Notes: generated by a model from the sequence alone, not told the origin. Numbered from the stretch's first letter, positions 32,857 to 42,210 are shown. The stretch is 46,457 nucleotides of DNA from JAVMKJ01 sp031732875 (GCA_031732875.1 JAVMKL010000028.1:1-46457); one strand, 5' to 3'. A program made the numbers and translations.

Positions 32857-34830
32857 TCAGCGCTCCACCGTGAAGGTCGTGACCGGCACCAGCGCGTTGG
32901 ACCGGATCGTACCCTTGAAGACCGATTCCTGACCCTCCCGGACCAGTCGCACCTGAAACGGCGTCTCCCGGGGGGTCTGCTCGTCCTTGCGCGGGACATG
33001 GCGGACGGCGATTTCATAGTTTCCCGGTGCCGCTTTGCCGGCCGGCCAGAAAGCGTTTTCCACCGGACGGTCGTTCAGGCCGGCGCGGGAAGCGTTGGCG
33101 TCGACGTCCAAAGTGCCGCCGCACTCCGCGGGATTGCGATAGTCCAGTTGCCGTCCGGACGGACAGCGCACCACCAGGTCGAGATCGCCTTGACTGTTCC
33201 ACAGCAGCGTCACGGTAATCTCGCCGGTCGCCGCGCCGGCGGCGGACAGGCGATTGGCAAACTCCCGACGTTCCTCGACGGTAGGCTCGGTCTTGACCGG
33301 CGGCTTGGTTCCGAACGGGGGTTCGGCCTCGACCGACGGTTTCAGTGGGGATTGGGATCGCGGCGCCGGCATCGGCTCCCGTCCCGCCAGAACTTCTTCC
33401 AAGGTCCGCTTTGGCGGTTCCGCGCCCGCCGCGGGGACGCCGGCGGGTATCGCCGGCGGGGGATTGGCGCGATCCAGCGGCCCGGCCGCGATGGTCGGCG
33501 CCACCGCCGAGGGTGAGGTCGCCGGTTCCGGAGAGGGGGGCACCTTCACCTCGGTCGACGGACCGGATTCCCGACCGGGGAGCGCGGTTGCGACCGCCGC
33601 CCGATCGACGGTTGGCGTTTCCGGGGCGGGCTGGATCGCCTGGCCGGAAACCGGCGCCGTCGTGGAGGCCGGCCCCGGCTCGCCATCTCCGCGGGGCGGG
33701 GCGATAGTAGGCTGTATCGGCAGCGTACGGGTAGCACCCGGCTCGCGGGCGGCGGAGGCGGGCTTATCCGATCCGGCCGGCGGCGAACACTGGCCGCGCC
33801 GTTCGGCGAGTCGCACCAGCAATTGTTCGAGCCGGGCCTGCAATTCCGCCCCGGTCCGCTGGGCTTTGGCCAAGGCGCCGTCGGGTTCCGCACTCAACCT
33901 CGCTCGACCCGTTTCGCCGGCGGCGGGGTACGGCAACGGCTTTCTCACCCCGACCCACAAGGCCGCGACCAGCACCAGCAGGATGGCGAGCGCGACCACG
34001 CTCCAGAAATACCGGGAGCCGACCACCACATAGCGCGGCGACGCAGGTTCCGGCACGGTCGATGAAACGGCCTCCACCGGGGCCGATACCGGCTCGGATT
34101 TCAGCGCGGACTCCGGTTCCGGTCGCGGCGGCGCGGCATCCGTGGCCGCGACGGAAGCTGGTTCCGGCGCCGGCTCCAGCGGCTCGGGAACGGCCGCCGT
34201 CGATAGCGGTTCCGCCCGTGGCTCGGACCCGGCCGGAGCCGCGGCCATCGGAGCTGATTCCGGCATGGCGGTCGTCAGTTCGGGCACGGCGATCTCCGGG
34301 ACCGCCACGTCGCGGAACGGTTGGGCCGGAACCGGCGGCGGAACCATCGAGCCACCGCTCCCCCCTTCCGGCGAATCCCAAGGTCGATCCGGCGAAAAAC
34401 CCCAGCGGGTGATCACCGGCCGGTTCTCGACCAGAAAGACCTCGGATTCCGCCGGCGCGGCCAGCACCGCCCTGAGAATCGCGCCCAACCGCACCCGGCG
34501 GGCATCACCGGACGCGATGTAGCGCTCCGCCAATTCTCGCCCCCGGCCGAGCAGATCGTCGATCCGGGCCAGCATCGACCGGCGCTGTTCCTCCGGCAAA
34601 TCGCTCAGCGCCACCGGCGGGCGTTCGGGATCACCCTCGGTGTACCAGTCGATCCGGTTCTTGGCGCGATCCACCACCGGTTCGGCCAGCAGCGACCCGG
34701 CCTCCGGTTCCACCTCGCTGGCGAGCACCGCCCGGATTTGCGGGTACAGGGCGTGCAGGGGCTGGCCGAAACCACCCGTCTCCCGCACGCCGTCGAAGGA
34801 GCCACTGCTCAGGAGAATCTGCTCGATCAT
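32857..34830 (-). CDS. Single-pass Pro-rich protein with C-terminal YfaP/DUF2135-like domain
   Basis: This 657-residue protein has a cytoplasmic N-terminal domain (residues 1-150), a Pro/Ala/Glu-rich linker and one membrane helix at about 273-293 (FWSVVALAILLVLVAALWV). A second long Pro-rich periplasmic linker leads to a C-terminal beta domain (about 530-657). That domain contains LLWNSQGDLDLVVRCPSG, GGTLDVDAN and APGNYEIAV, the pattern of YfaP-type DUF2135 proteins. ATG 34830 is chosen (GAGG 9 nt upstream). The architecture matches a tether that reaches through the periplasm. It shares layout, though not obvious sequence, with the SrfA-like protein. Confidence 0.8.
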   Translation of the reverse strand: MIEQILLSSGSFDGVRETGGFGQPLHALYPQIRAVLASEVEPEAGSLLAEPVVDRAKNRIDWYTEGDPERPPVALSDLPEEQRRSMLARIDDLLGRGRELAERYIASGDARRVRLGAILRAVLAAPAESEVFLVENRPVITRWGFSPDRPWDSPEGGSGGSMVPPPVPAQPFRDVAVPEIAVPELTTAMPESAPMAAAPAGSEPRAEPLSTAAVPEPLEPAPEPASVAATDAAPPRPEPESALKSEPVSAPVEAVSSTVPEPASPRYVVVGSRYFWSVVALAILLVLVAALWVGVRKPLPYPAAGETGRARLSAEPDGALAKAQRTGAELQARLEQLLVRLAERRGQCSPPAGSDKPASAAREPGATRTLPIQPTIAPPRGDGEPGPASTTAPVSGQAIQPAPETPTVDRAAVATALPGRESGPSTEVKVPPSPEPATSPSAVAPTIAAGPLDRANPPPAIPAGVPAAGAEPPKRTLEEVLAGREPMPAPRSQSPLKPSVEAEPPFGTKPPVKTEPTVEERREFANRLSAAGAATGEITVTLLWNSQGDLDLVVRCPSGRQLDYRNPAECGGTLDVDANASRAGLNDRPVENAFWPAGKAAPGNYEIAVRHVPRKDEQTPRETPFQVRLVREGQESVFKGTIRSNALVPVTTFTVER

Positions 34831-34893
34831 GCCGCCGTGCCTCGCGTTCTTTCGTGACTCACCCGGCGCCAACCGGGAAATTCTCTGGCTCCC

Positions 34894-35370
34894 TCAGCGA
34901 GCTGGCTCGCCCCCCGCCGCCGGAGGCGAGGCGTCGGCGGCTTCGCTCATCGTGATGGAAAGACCGCCGCCGCCCAAGGTCACATCGAGGCCGTACTGCA
35001 CGTTCTGCAAGAAGAGCGTGACGCCCTTCTCGTTGCGCAGCATGGCATTGCCGCCTCCCTGAATCAGGGTCAACCCACCCTCGATCGCAGCATAGCTGCC
35101 GGGGAAATCGGCCACATCCCGCAACCGATAGACCTGACCCAGCGCATCGACTTGGGTAATACCCAAGGTCGCTACCTTGATTCCGGACACCGTGAAGGGA
35201 TACTTGCGGCCTCGAAATTCGAGGGTGCCCCGACCCTGGCTGAAGCCGAACAGCAGGCCCACCGAGGTGCTGGAAAATTCCATGCGGGCATCCGGCCGAG
35301 CATCCTGGGCCAGCGCCGCACCCGTCCCGGCCGACAACAACGCTGTCAAGATCATCTTCGCGAATCGCAT
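34894..35370 (-). CDS. Small secreted protein of unknown function
   Basis: This 158-residue protein has a signal peptide (FAKMILTALLSAGTGAALA). The mature part is beta-rich and glycine-rich, with STSVGLLFGFSQGRGTLEF, YPFTVSGIKVATLG and DFPGSYAAIEGG. I recognise no named domain with certainty. ATG 35370 has GGGAG at 8 nt; the upstream in-frame ATG at 35385 would overlap that site. It lies 24 bp after the TAXI gene and so is probably in the same transcript. Confidence 0.75.
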   Translation of the reverse strand: MRFAKMILTALLSAGTGAALAQDARPDARMEFSSTSVGLLFGFSQGRGTLEFRGRKYPFTVSGIKVATLGITQVDALGQVYRLRDVADFPGSYAAIEGGLTLIQGGGNAMLRNEKGVTLFLQNVQYGLDVTLGGGGLSITMSEAADASPPAAGGEPAR

Positions 35371-35394
35371 TGATTTTACTCCCATGCCAACGAC

Positions 35395-36450
35395 TCAGGC
35401 CGACGGTATCGAATAGCGCGGCCACTGGTATTGATTCAGCAGCATCTTTTCCAACTCGCGGGTCAGATCCACGTTCGAGCCGCCACTCTTGGCGCCGCCG
35501 CGCGAGCATTGATCCAGTTGCCAGATGCCCACTTTATCGTCGAGGTTGACCTCCTTCCACTTGGGATGGCCGGTCTGCCTGAGTTGGCCGATATTGGTGC
35601 GAATGGCCTGGCCCAATTTCGCCAGTTGCTGGCAGCGCTGGACGAAATAGGGACTCTGCTTGCCGGAGAAATCGAAGCTCATCAGCACTCCTTTCACCGC
35701 GATGGTCGGCACGTCGCCGCTCAGCCACTCGTAATCGGTCTGACCGATCCGGGTGGGCTGATATTCGCGCAGCATCCGGGGATCGTCCAGCGGCACGAAA
35801 TGCACGTTCGCCAACATCGCGGCAAACTCGGGTTTGGTGATCAAATTGCCGACCTTGGTGAACAGGCTGACCGGCTTGCCGGCGACGTAGAACATGGCGT
35901 CGGCCTCGCCCTTGAGCACGGCGGTCACCCCCTGCAACGGCGGGAGGTTGATCGTTTCGGCCGGCTTCACCCCGGCGATCTGAAGCAGGTTCGTCGCGGT
36001 GAGCCAGTTGCCGCTGCCCTGCTCGCCCACCACCACCCGCTTGCCCTGCAGATCGGCGAACGTCCGGACCGACTTGTTGGCGAACAGGTGCACCTCTTCG
36101 TTATAGAACGGAAAGATCAGCCGCAACCGGCTGGCAACCTGCCGCATCTCGGGATTCTCGGAGCGGCTCAGGAAGCCCAGCACGTCGGACTGCACGATGC
36201 CGAAGGTAGCGTTTTCCTTGCTGTTGATACGCTTGATGTTGTCGATCGAGCCCTGGGAATCCTTGACCAGGATGTCCAGTCCAGCCGTTTTGGCGACACC
36301 GGCGATATCGTTGCCGAACTGAATGTAAGTCCCAGTCCTGGATCCGGTCACCATGCCGATCTGTTTGGCATCGGTGTCCTCGGCCCCGGCCGGCACCAGC
36401 GCGCCCAAGCCGCACAGCAGCAACAGGCCGGCAATCAGCGAACGATTCAT
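35395..36450 (-). CDS. TAXI-family TRAP-type solute-binding protein
   Basis: This 351-residue periplasmic protein has a signal peptide (SLIAGLLLLCGLGALVPAGA). The TAXI-family opening is IGMVTGSRTGTYIQFGNDIA. It continues with NIKRINSKENATFGIVQSDV and KRVVVGEQGSGNWLTATNLL, the ligand-binding core of these type II binding proteins. No DctQ/DctM permease genes are in the window. It may therefore serve as a ligand sensor for the surrounding Srf-type genes rather than as a transporter part. ATG 36450 follows GGGAG at 8 nt. Confidence 0.88.
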   Translation of the reverse strand: MNRSLIAGLLLLCGLGALVPAGAEDTDAKQIGMVTGSRTGTYIQFGNDIAGVAKTAGLDILVKDSQGSIDNIKRINSKENATFGIVQSDVLGFLSRSENPEMRQVASRLRLIFPFYNEEVHLFANKSVRTFADLQGKRVVVGEQGSGNWLTATNLLQIAGVKPAETINLPPLQGVTAVLKGEADAMFYVAGKPVSLFTKVGNLITKPEFAAMLANVHFVPLDDPRMLREYQPTRIGQTDYEWLSGDVPTIAVKGVLMSFDFSGKQSPYFVQRCQQLAKLGQAIRTNIGQLRQTGHPKWKEVNLDDKVGIWQLDQCSRGGAKSGGSNVDLTRELEKMLLNQYQWPRYSIPSA

Positions 36451-36636
36451 GAGCCTCACTCCCACGCAAATGCTGCAATCAAAATGAATGGGCTATGCCA
36501 GGAGTTCGCATCGAACCGGCGACCCATTCAAGCAACGATAAGATTATGATTGAAAAATAGTTCATGGCAATGCGGCTTCCGCCCGACGGACGACTCCGCG
36601 CCACGCGCGCCCGTCGCGCCCGATTGCAAACCCCGA

Positions 36637-38079
36637 TCAGGGCGATTTCCGGGGGCGGAGCCGCTTTTCCAATTCCTGCACGGTCGGATCGAATTGCGAT
36701 TTGAGTTCTTCCTCGAGACTGCGGCTCGAATCCGGTTGCCCCGGCGAAGCTGGCGTCCGCACCGCAGGCCGGTCTCGTTCGACCGGCCTGGCGGGTGGCA
36801 TCGGCGCCGGCTGGGCCGTGGGTCGAGCGGGCGGCAGTGGAGTGGAAACGGGTGGCGTGGGCGCGACCGGTGGTACGACCGGCGCCAGCGCCGGTGTGAC
36901 CGGTTGGGCGACTGGAGCAGCCGCCGGGGCAACCGGTCGAACCGGCACGACCGGCTCCGGCGCGGGTCTCGGCTCGGAGGCCGGAACCGGCTCCGGCGCG
37001 GGTCTCGGCTCCGGCGCGGGTCTCGGCTCGGAGGCCGGAACCGGCTCCGGCGCGGGTCTCGGCTCCGGCGCTATGTAGGCGCCGCCGGGAATGGCCGGAG
37101 GGGCGGTCGCGACCGGAGGCGCCTTGCCGGCAGGGCGGCCGAACCACCACCATCCCGCCGCCGCCAGCGCCACCAGCGCCACCAGCGCCGCCAAGCCGAC
37201 CCGAAGCCCCGACATCCCGTACCGCTCCTCGGCGACGGTGCCAGCCGAGTCGGCGGACCGCGATTCCGGCCCCGGCTCCGAGCGGGGCGGCAACACGCGG
37301 GTCGGCGGTTCCGGGACCGGTGCCGACTCCGGTCGGGGCGTTTCCGGGGCTGCGCCGGTACCCACCTCTGCAACCGGCGGAACGAGGCGCCCGGACACCC
37401 GGCGAGTCGGCTCCGGGTCAGGAGAAATCACGACGCCCGAAGCGGAAGGCGCCACCCCCGATCTGGCAACCAGGTGGGTCTTCCCGTCATCGCCCACGGG
37501 TGGAGGAACCACCGGCTGTGGCGGCACGGCCCGGGTCGGCAGTTGATCGTCAGCCGCCGAACCGACTCCGATCTCCGGAATCGGCACATCCGGAATGTCC
37601 GGGACGATTCCCCCCACCTCCGGCAAGGGGGGCGGCTCTATGGTCGGGATATCGCCCGCCGGCGCCGGGCGCGGCTTCGGACCCGATTCGACCCGCGTGC
37701 CGCCGACTACTCGGCGTCCGCCGCCGGCGCTACCCTCCTCCAGCGCCAGTTCCAGCGGCCAGACGAAGGTTACCTCGGCGGCTCCCGCCAATCCCTGGCC
37801 CCGCGCGGCCAGTCGGTAGGGCATATTTTCCAGTTGGAACGCCAGATCGGGATGCAGGACGAATTTCAGGACATTGCCGCTGTACCAGACTTCCTCGGGG
37901 TGGAGCCAGCATTCCGCGCCCTGCCAGCCGTCCGGGCCGAGGTGGTTGGCGGGGAAACCGTGGCGGCTCAAGGCAAATTCGAAGGTCTCCAGCCCGCGCG
38001 GCAGACCGTCGAGGGTGACGATGGCGTGTCCCAGCGGGCGAGCGGGATCTTCCGAAACGCGAACTGAAAGGGTGGACAT
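36637..38079 (-). CDS. SrfA-like single-pass Pro-rich protein
   Basis: This 480-residue protein has an N-terminal domain of about 115 residues (starting MSTLSVRVSEDPARPLGH). A Pro-rich linker leads to one membrane helix near 292-314 (GLAALVALVALAAAGWWWFG), then a strongly repetitive Pro/Glu/Ala tract with PRPAPEP units. A charged C-terminal helix ends it (SLEEELKSQFDPTVQELEKR). Its place between srfC and envelope genes and its layout suggest the SrfA position of the Srf set; sequence identity with SrfA is not certain. ATG 38079 has AGGAG at 6 nt. Confidence 0.6.
   Translation of the reverse strand: MSTLSVRVSEDPARPLGHAIVTLDGLPRGLETFEFALSRHGFPANHLGPDGWQGAECWLHPEEVWYSGNVLKFVLHPDLAFQLENMPYRLAARGQGLAGAAEVTFVWPLELALEEGSAGGGRRVVGGTRVESGPKPRPAPAGDIPTIEPPPLPEVGGIVPDIPDVPIPEIGVGSAADDQLPTRAVPPQPVVPPPVGDDGKTHLVARSGVAPSASGVVISPDPEPTRRVSGRLVPPVAEVGTGAAPETPRPESAPVPEPPTRVLPPRSEPGPESRSADSAGTVAEERYGMSGLRVGLAALVALVALAAAGWWWFGRPAGKAPPVATAPPAIPGGAYIAPEPRPAPEPVPASEPRPAPEPRPAPEPVPASEPRPAPEPVVPVRPVAPAAAPVAQPVTPALAPVVPPVAPTPPVSTPLPPARPTAQPAPMPPARPVERDRPAVRTPASPGQPDSSRSLEEELKSQFDPTVQELEKRLRPRKSP
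36951..37071. repeat. in-frame tandem repeat coding for PRPAPE units
   Basis: The 18-bp unit CTCCGGCGCGGGTCTCGG recurs four times here, separated in part by a second 18-bp unit with CTCGGAGGCCGGAAC. Each unit is a multiple of 3, so copy number can change without a frameshift. It codes for the periplasmic Pro-rich tract of the SrfA-like protein. Confidence 0.85.
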
Positions 38080-38221
38080 CATGGTCTCCTGGGAACCGGA
38101 CGAATGGCGGGGACTCCAGCGCAATTATTACATTGGGGGGCGAGAGGGTTATACCGTTTCTCGCTCGGTTTGGGGTGAACCCCGCGCGCCGGTGCCATCC
38201 ATGCGGCGACGATCCTCCAGT

Positions 38222-40837
38222 TCAGGCGGTCGGCCGCAGCCGCGCCAGCAACTCGCCCAGCCGCCGGTTGGCGGCAAGATCCACCTCGCCGCCGCCGCGG
38301 GTCCTGGCGTTGTGTTCCACCAGATCGAGGAAAGAGCGAATCCAGTCGGTGTAGTAGTCCTGATCGTAGGTGGACGGCTGCTCGCCCAGTTGCGGGCCGC
38401 CGCGTGGCACCGCCCGCGGCGGGAACACCGGCCGGGGGCCGCTCTCCAGTGGCAGCATCGGCCGCTGCTCCGGCGCCAGGGCGTCGTAGCCCAGGAAATC
38501 GATGTAGGAATTGAGCAGATTGGCGGTCAGCCGGGCCGGCAACGCCACGATCTGTTCGAACTTCATACGGAAGCCCGTCACTTGGCGCACCAGGGTCTCG
38601 ATCCGTTCCTCCAGCTTCAGCCGCTGCGCGCCGCCGATCAGTTCCTTGACGAACTCGGCCATGCTGGCTTCCGGCACCCGGTAGTAGTCGCACAACGTTT
38701 TGTTCCCGCTCAGATCCTGGAGGTCCCGCATCCATTCCGCCACCGCCTCGCGGGCGAACAGCGCGGCGTCGTCCTTGCGGGGCGCTTCGGCCGGTTCCCC
38801 CGCCGCCGGCGCGCCCAGCCCCAGGAGTGCCTTCATCTTGCGGGTGTCCACCGCCGCGCCGATGGTCGGGGCACCGATGGCCTGCTTTTCGTCGGGCAGG
38901 CGGGTCTCGATACGGTAATAAATGCCTTCCAGTTCGTCGCTGTCGGCCTGCAGGGCGCGCAACAGCTCGCCGAAGCGCTGTTCGCCGGCGCAATCGATCA
39001 GACAGCCAGCGACCTGCTGGGCTGCCGCCCGGCGCTTTTCCAACTCCTGCTCCGGATTGTCGCTGACGTAGTAATGGCCCATGCGCTCGACCATCTGCTC
39101 GCCCAGTCGCTCCACTTGACCGGCCAGTTGCCGGAGCTTGAGTTCGGGATTGCACAGCGGCCGTAGGTTTTCAGCCAGATAGCTGATGCCGCCGTCGTTG
39201 AGGGCGAATCCCGCCTCCCAGGCCTGTTCGGGATTCTGGAAATGGGCGCTGGCGACCGCATCCTTCAGGAACGCCTGCCTGAACAATTCGATCCGCTTGC
39301 GTTCGCCGGGCCGGACGTTCAGCTCTTGACCGTTCTCGTCGTAGTCAAAGATGTTCTTGGCCTTGAAGTTGGGATTGCGCAACCAGTAGCTGTTACGGAA
39401 CGCGCCCCGAGCGTCCCATTGTTGCGGCCAGTCGTGCTGCTTGCCGAAGAAATTCAGCAACGAACTCTCCATGCGGGTGGTCCAGCGACTTTCCGGGGAA
39501 CGCTCGCCGGCCTTTTCCTCGAACTCCATGTCGAATTTGGTCAGCACCAGGAACAGCGCGGTCGGCTGTTGCGAACGTTGTTCCGGGGTCGCGCCGTGGG
39601 TGGAAACGATCCACTCGTAGACCATCTCCGGCAGGGTCTTGACCTCCTGATTGCTGGGGCCGATGCACAGCAGCATGCTGGTCAGTTCCTGCTCGGCGCA
39701 GTAGCGCTCGAACAGATAGGCCACCTTGCCGCGCAGGAACAGGCTCTGCAGGGCGTCGCCGGTTTCGAGGAAAGCCGGCAAGTCCTTGATCTGCTCGCGG
39801 GAGCGGGCGCCGGGAAAGTCCAGCAGGTCGGTGTGCTCGAAAAAATCCCAGGGCTGTTCGCCGATGACGATGCGCAGTTCGGCGATCAGCGCCGTGATTT
39901 CGCTGCGCGGCAGCGTCACCCGCATGCCGTCGGCGCCGGTGAGGGCAAGCGTCCCGCCTCCACCAGTCCCGAGCCCCTTGAGGGTCTGCACGTCGATGAT
40001 GCTCTGCTCGCGCGGCAGCAGCGCCTCCAGACCGGCGCAGGCGTCGCCGGCGAAATTCAGCCCCCGCAGGCCGGTGTAAAGCCGGACGTAGAGCTGGCCG
40101 AATGCCTCCACCCCGCCCCAGATGACGCCGAACAACCGGGCGCGATCCTGGATCTCCAGCCGGGGCGCCAGTTGCGCGGCCCGTTCCCAGTAGCCGTGCC
40201 GCAGCAGGCGGACCCGCTCCTGACCCTTGAAGTACCGCTCGAAATAGGCCTGCAGGTCGTAGACGTCGTCGGCGGTCAGCGGGTCCACCGCTTGGGCTCG
40301 CGCCGCCGGAGCCAGCCCGTCGAGCAGTTCGGTCAACTGGGCCTGGGTCAGCAACTCGTCGTCGCTGTGGTCGCAGTCGGCGTAATAGGTGTTGCCGAGG
40401 ATCTTGACCAAGTCGGTCTGGGTCAGCAACCGCATCTGAACCGGCGCGGCGGGGGTCGCGCCAGAAGCCGGTTGCAGGGTGAAGCGGGTCACCAATCCGG
40501 TGGATTCGCGGCCGCCTTCCGGATTGATGTCGCGGATGAAATCGATTTCCCGACCGGCGAAATCGGCCAGCAGCGGCGCGGTGCCCTTGCGGGCCAGGGC
40601 CGAGATCAGATAGGACTTGCCGGACTGGCTGGGACCGAATACCCCCACGCACATCGGTCGCTGGACCGCCTGCTCCAGCCGACGGGCCTGGGCGGCGAGG
40701 CGGCGGAATTCCTTGGTCAGCCCTGCTTTCTCCTGGCGAACCCGTTCGGCGTTCTGGTCCAGCCAGGTCAGAAATTCGGTGCCGACCTGTTCCAAGGTGC
40801 GGCAGGTGCTGCTGAGAGTGGCGTCGGTGGCGATCAT
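38222..40837 (-). CDS. srfC: SrfC-family dynamin-like GTPase (putative virulence factor)
   Basis: This 871-residue protein has a helical N-terminus and a P-loop GPSQSGKSY at residues 68-76. A G3-like DLLDFPGARSRE follows near 335, and a G4-like LVLTKFD near 433, so it is a large GTPase with long insertions. The C-terminal half is mainly helical, as in dynamin-like proteins. I recognise it as the SrfC/Virul_Fac family. The cellular task is unknown; membrane remodelling or regulation of an envelope complex is inference. It is followed by the SrfA-like gene after 142 bp. Confidence 0.85.
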   Translation of the reverse strand: MIATDATLSSTCRTLEQVGTEFLTWLDQNAERVRQEKAGLTKEFRRLAAQARRLEQAVQRPMCVGVFGPSQSGKSYLISALARKGTAPLLADFAGREIDFIRDINPEGGRESTGLVTRFTLQPASGATPAAPVQMRLLTQTDLVKILGNTYYADCDHSDDELLTQAQLTELLDGLAPAARAQAVDPLTADDVYDLQAYFERYFKGQERVRLLRHGYWERAAQLAPRLEIQDRARLFGVIWGGVEAFGQLYVRLYTGLRGLNFAGDACAGLEALLPREQSIIDVQTLKGLGTGGGGTLALTGADGMRVTLPRSEITALIAELRIVIGEQPWDFFEHTDLLDFPGARSREQIKDLPAFLETGDALQSLFLRGKVAYLFERYCAEQELTSMLLCIGPSNQEVKTLPEMVYEWIVSTHGATPEQRSQQPTALFLVLTKFDMEFEEKAGERSPESRWTTRMESSLLNFFGKQHDWPQQWDARGAFRNSYWLRNPNFKAKNIFDYDENGQELNVRPGERKRIELFRQAFLKDAVASAHFQNPEQAWEAGFALNDGGISYLAENLRPLCNPELKLRQLAGQVERLGEQMVERMGHYYVSDNPEQELEKRRAAAQQVAGCLIDCAGEQRFGELLRALQADSDELEGIYYRIETRLPDEKQAIGAPTIGAAVDTRKMKALLGLGAPAAGEPAEAPRKDDAALFAREAVAEWMRDLQDLSGNKTLCDYYRVPEASMAEFVKELIGGAQRLKLEERIETLVRQVTGFRMKFEQIVALPARLTANLLNSYIDFLGYDALAPEQRPMLPLESGPRPVFPPRAVPRGGPQLGEQPSTYDQDYYTDWIRSFLDLVEHNARTRGGGEVDLAANRRLGELLARLRPTA

Positions 40838-41098
40838 GACAGTTTTGCTGGGAATGGATGCTGGCTTTGATCAATTGTAGCGCAGCCGGACGGGCAGATT
40901 ATGGCGATATGGCGTCAGTTCAAGGCAGCCAGGCAAGAGCGATCCGAGCGAGTGTCGCCTGCTTCGGTCCGGCGATCTGGCCAGAGAGATCGACTGGGAC
41001 CTGATTCGCTTTTTAAGCCTCCGCCTTGAAGCAATATATTTAAAAAACCAATAGCATGCGTAGCAAGCCGCGCAGGTCCGGCGGACCATGGCTCTCGC
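40838..41098. other. 261-bp gap of lower GC between srfC and the secreted pair
   Basis: Base composition falls from about 40870 onward compared with srfC. I see no RNA gene, inverted repeat at the junction or transposase remnant. It would hold the srfC promoter if the insertion at 41099-42204 broke the operon. Confidence 0.4.
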
Positions 41099-41608
41099 TC
41101 ACTTGATGCAGGCGGTGCCAACGGGTGTTTCCGGATCGCATGCAACCAAGTCCTTGAGCTCAAAGATGTAGAAGCGAGGACGTTCGCTGCATGAGACGAC
41201 GGTCGTTTTCCCAGTGCGCAGGTCGCGCACCTCAACTCCGGCCCCCAGGTCGTTCTTGCCTTTGGTTCGAGTAAACACGGAGTAATTGAATGCAGTAGTG
41301 GCGAACCGCACCGACTGTGTGTAGATGCCTTGGTGGGTGTACGTCGCACCGACGAAGTGTTTGAACGAGCCCTGGCGCTTTGCCGGAAACTCAAGTTCCA
41401 GCTCCTTCTCTTCACCTCCCGAGCCAAGCGTTCCAAAGCGATACTGGAGATAGCCACTTTCAGGCGCAACCGACGACGAAGCGCACAGTTCAATGAACTT
41501 GCGACCATTGGCGGCTTGGCACCCAAAGATGGCGGTGGAATCAGAGTCGCAGGCCGCGGCGGCTCTCACAAACACCAGAGATGCCGCGATAGCGAGGTTC
41601 AACCACAT
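41099..41608 (-). CDS. Secreted protein of unknown function, Cys-containing
   Basis: This 169-residue protein has a signal peptide (MWLNLAIAASLVFVRAAAACD). The mature part has six or so cysteines, including STAIFGCQAANG and LCASSS, and ends DPETPVGTACIK. Composition is less GC-rich than srfC and srfB on either side, with different codon use. It overlaps the preceding secreted gene by 10 bp, so the two form a unit. No family is recognised. Likely disulfide-bonded in the periplasm or outside the cell. Confidence 0.75.
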   Translation of the reverse strand: MWLNLAIAASLVFVRAAAACDSDSTAIFGCQAANGRKFIELCASSSVAPESGYLQYRFGTLGSGGEEKELELEFPAKRQGSFKHFVGATYTHQGIYTQSVRFATTAFNYSVFTRTKGKNDLGAGVEVRDLRTGKTTVVSCSERPRFYIFELKDLVACDPETPVGTACIK

Positions 41609-42204
41609 GCGTCGATATTTCCAAAGTTCTCGGGCGTCTTCGACCAGCCGACGGTTCCATCGGAGATCTTAACCTTTACCCACCAAACCGATAACGGGAA
41701 GTTCCTTCGTTTGCCCCAACACGTGCCTTCGTCGACGCATCTCTCTTGACCGCCTCTGTCTTGGTACATGAAAGAAGCTTCCTCATCGTATATTTCGCCG
41801 TTGTACCAGACTCTAAAGAAGCCCTCGCCGCGTTCTGTGTAAACCCAGACGGTATCGCCAGGCTTGTATGTTCTTCCGGATTCGCCCGTATGCGGCCTGA
41901 GCACCTCGATTTGGCCTGGTTTCGTTACGATGACAATGCCGGTTAAGCCCCTCACCTTCGTGCCCTTGCGCGCTTTTCCAATAATCTTCGCTGGATCCTC
42001 TGGCTTTACGAGCAGAAGAGTGTCGGCTTCCACAGTCCATTCACGGTAAGTGCAGCACTCAAACGGGCACGCACCCTCGTCGACGAACGACGAGGGCGGT
42101 TTCCCCGAACTCGCGCAGACCGACATCGCGGACACGAAGCAAGCAATGGTCATGGCCGTACGGTGAATAATGAAATAGAGGAGAGACCACGTTTTGAACG
42201 CCAT
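41599..42204 (-). CDS. Secreted SH3-like protein, Cys-containing
   Basis: This 201-residue protein starts near an in-frame ATG at 42204, or at 42153 giving MTIACFVSAMSVCASSG, which is a better signal peptide. Cysteines occur in GACPFECCTYREW and CVDEGTCWGK. A region with TLLLVKPEDPAKIIGKARKG and YKPGDTVWVYTERGEG resembles bacterial SH3-type beta barrels that bind cell wall or protein ligands. Lower GC and codon bias set it and its partner apart from the flanking Srf-type genes. Function unknown. Confidence 0.7.
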   Translation of the reverse strand: MAFKTWSLLYFIIHRTAMTIACFVSAMSVCASSGKPPSSFVDEGACPFECCTYREWTVEADTLLLVKPEDPAKIIGKARKGTKVRGLTGIVIVTKPGQIEVLRPHTGESGRTYKPGDTVWVYTERGEGFFRVWYNGEIYDEEASFMYQDRGGQERCVDEGTCWGKRRNFPLSVWWVKVKISDGTVGWSKTPENFGNIDACG

Positions 42205-42210
42205 TTTCCC

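Noticed and set aside
40871..41089. 72-codon frame between srfC and the secreted pair
   Set aside because: It is basic and irregular in composition, with no ribosome site or domain; more likely non-coding.
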